DNA of 34,296 nt from the NCBI RefSeq assembly GCF_009377205.1, contig NZ_VJZE01000046.1:1-34296 (forward strand), given 5' to 3'. Position numbers and translations under genes: made by a program. Positions 33,293-34,296 of this stretch are shown here, piece by piece; position 1 is the stretch's first letter; every line of letters begins with the position of its first letter. This DNA comes from Streptomyces phyllanthi (GTDB lineage Bacteria; Actinomycetota; Actinomycetes; Streptomycetales; Streptomycetaceae). The notes under the pieces were generated by a model. The model saw only the letters and a list, made by a program, of their open reading frames with translations. It was not told where the DNA came from and ran no database searches.

Positions 33293-34296
33293 ATGCGCAC
33301 CATCCTGATCACCGGCCAGGGCGGCAGCGGCCGTACGACGGTCGCCGCGGCCACCGCCCTGAAGGCCGCCCGCGAGGGCACCCGCACCCTCGTACTCAGC
33401 GCCGACCGCACCGACAGCCTCGGTGCGGTGCTCGGCGTGCCCACCGGTGCCGAGCCCGTGGAGGCGGCCGCCGGCCTCACCGCATGGCGGCCGGACGCGG
33501 CGGAGGGCTTCCGGGCGGACCTGGTCGCCTTCCAGGAGCGGGCCACCTCCGTCCTCGACCTCCTCGGCGCCTCCCGCCTCGACGCCGAGGAGCTCACCCC
33601 GCTGCCCGGCGCCGAGGAGCTCACCCTCCTGCGCGCCCTGCGCGACGCGACGCTCTCCGAGGCATACGGCCTGCTCGTCGTCGACCTGCCCCCGGGCCCC
33701 CAGGCGCTCGCGCTCCTCGGCCTCCCCGAGGAGCTCCGCCGCTATCTGCGCCGCCTGCTGCCCCCGGAGCGCCAGGCCGCCCGCGCCCTGCGCCCCGTAC
33801 TCGGACGCCTGGCCGGCGTACCGATGCCCGCGGAGTGGCTGTACGACACGGCCGCCCGCTGGGACATCGAGCTGGCCGCCGTGCAGTCGGTCCTGGAGGA
33901 GAGTTCCACGACCGTACGGCTGGTCGCCGAACCGGGACCCGGCGGCACCGACCACGTGCGCACCGTCACCGTCGGCCTCGCCCTGCGCGGTCTGCGCCTC
34001 GACGCGCTCGTCGCCAACCGCGTCCTGCCCGGGACCACGGCCGACACCTGGCTCGCGGGCCTCGTCGCCCAGCAGCGCAAGGCCCTGGAGCACTGGCGGG
34101 ACGCGTACGGCGGCCGGAACGACGACGGCGCGAAGGACGGCGACCGGAGCGACGGCGGCGGGAAGGACGGCGGAGAGGCCAGGCCGGAAGCCCATGTCCA
34201 GGTCCACGAGGTCGCCCACCTCGGCCGCGACCCCCGAGGTGGTGACGATCTCGCCGCGCTCGACGTGCCCGACGTCAATCCGGCTCCCTCCCCTCC
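33293..34296 (+). CDS. ArsA/GET3-like ATPase with altered P-loop (3' end beyond window)
   Basis: The frame from ATG 33293 runs open to the window end (334 codons). It begins MRTILITGQGGSGRTTVAAA, the deviant Walker A position of ArsA/GET3 and ParA-type ATPases, but both usual lysines are changed (GKGGxGKT to GQGGSGRT). LLVVDLPPGPQALALLGLPE resembles the switch region, and LRLDALVANRVLP matches the conserved base-binding segment of ArsA proteins. A Gly/Asp/Lys-rich insert of about 25 residues lies near residues 278-302. With the Walker lysine replaced by Arg, normal ATP hydrolysis is uncertain. No ribosome-binding site is obvious immediately upstream. The role is unknown. Confidence 0.8.
   Translation, partial: MRTILITGQGGSGRTTVAAATALKAAREGTRTLVLSADRTDSLGAVLGVPTGAEPVEAAAGLTAWRPDAAEGFRADLVAFQERATSVLDLLGASRLDAEELTPLPGAEELTLLRALRDATLSEAYGLLVVDLPPGPQALALLGLPEELRRYLRRLLPPERQAARALRPVLGRLAGVPMPAEWLYDTAARWDIELAAVQSVLEESSTTVRLVAEPGPGGTDHVRTVTVGLALRGLRLDALVANRVLPGTTADTWLAGLVAQQRKALEHWRDAYGGRNDDGAKDGDRSDGGGKDGGEARPEAHVQVHEVAHLGRDPRGGDDLAALDVPDVNPAPSP

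Overview
The window looks like core chromosome of a Streptomyces-type actinomycete. GC is very high, third positions are strongly G/C, GTG starts are common, and genes join through 4-nt GTGA/ATGA stop-start overlaps. It carries the actinobacterial aerobic chain in its characteristic layout: ctaC-ctaD-ctaF, then ctaE-qcrC-qcrA-qcrB, then trpD. From memory the gene order resembles the glucokinase-to-cytochrome-oxidase segment of the S. coelicolor chromosome, but no alignment was run. I see no prophage, insertion sequence, CRISPR array, rRNA or tRNA.

Layout. (1) 1-224: start of a divergent class V PLP enzyme, cut by the window edge. (2) 553-9872: respiratory block. ctaCDF ends in a strong hairpin. 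An L,D-transpeptidase lipoprotein and an opposite-strand pseudo-receiver sit between the two halves. ctaE-qcrCAB ends in a 15-bp hairpin. (3) 10016-11080: trpD. (4) 11081-11624: a large imperfect palindrome, a SAM-IV riboswitch, and a 6-codon leader ORF (MSKRMR) ahead of a class V aminotransferase/cysteine desulfurase-like gene (11625-13022). (5) 18105 down to 12947 on the minus strand: acidic secreted peptide, histidine kinase, OmpR-type regulator, SLC13-family permease, glycerate kinase. (6) 18292-19390 minus: stand-alone Lrp/AsnC RAM-domain protein and a rhomboid protease. (7) 19543-25202 plus: small CxxC protein, coiled-coil NYN-domain protein, two tandem NlpC/P60 cell-wall hydrolases, and a lipoprotein zinc metallopeptidase. 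(8) 25286-27831: divergent GT87 (GT-C) and PimB-like GT4 mannosyltransferases. (9) 27937-31438: cholesterol oxidase convergent with a FadD15-like acyl-CoA ligase. (10) 31734-34296: metallophosphoesterase, SRPBCC protein, and an ArsA-like ATPase with an altered P-loop, cut by the window end.

How the genes work together. The cta/qcr genes make the obligate bcc-aa3 supercomplex, in which diheme QcrC replaces soluble cytochrome c. Several neighbours act at the envelope: L,D-transpeptidase, NlpC/P60 pair, metallopeptidase, rhomboid and the mannosyltransferases. The most distinctive unit is the minus-strand module at 12947-18105. Its two transcription units carry closely similar sequence elements at nearly the same distance (34-35 nt) from their start codons. 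This suggests that the two-component system controls itself together with a carboxylate-type permease and glycerate kinase. The other strong regulatory feature is the SAM-IV riboswitch with its tiny leader ORF.
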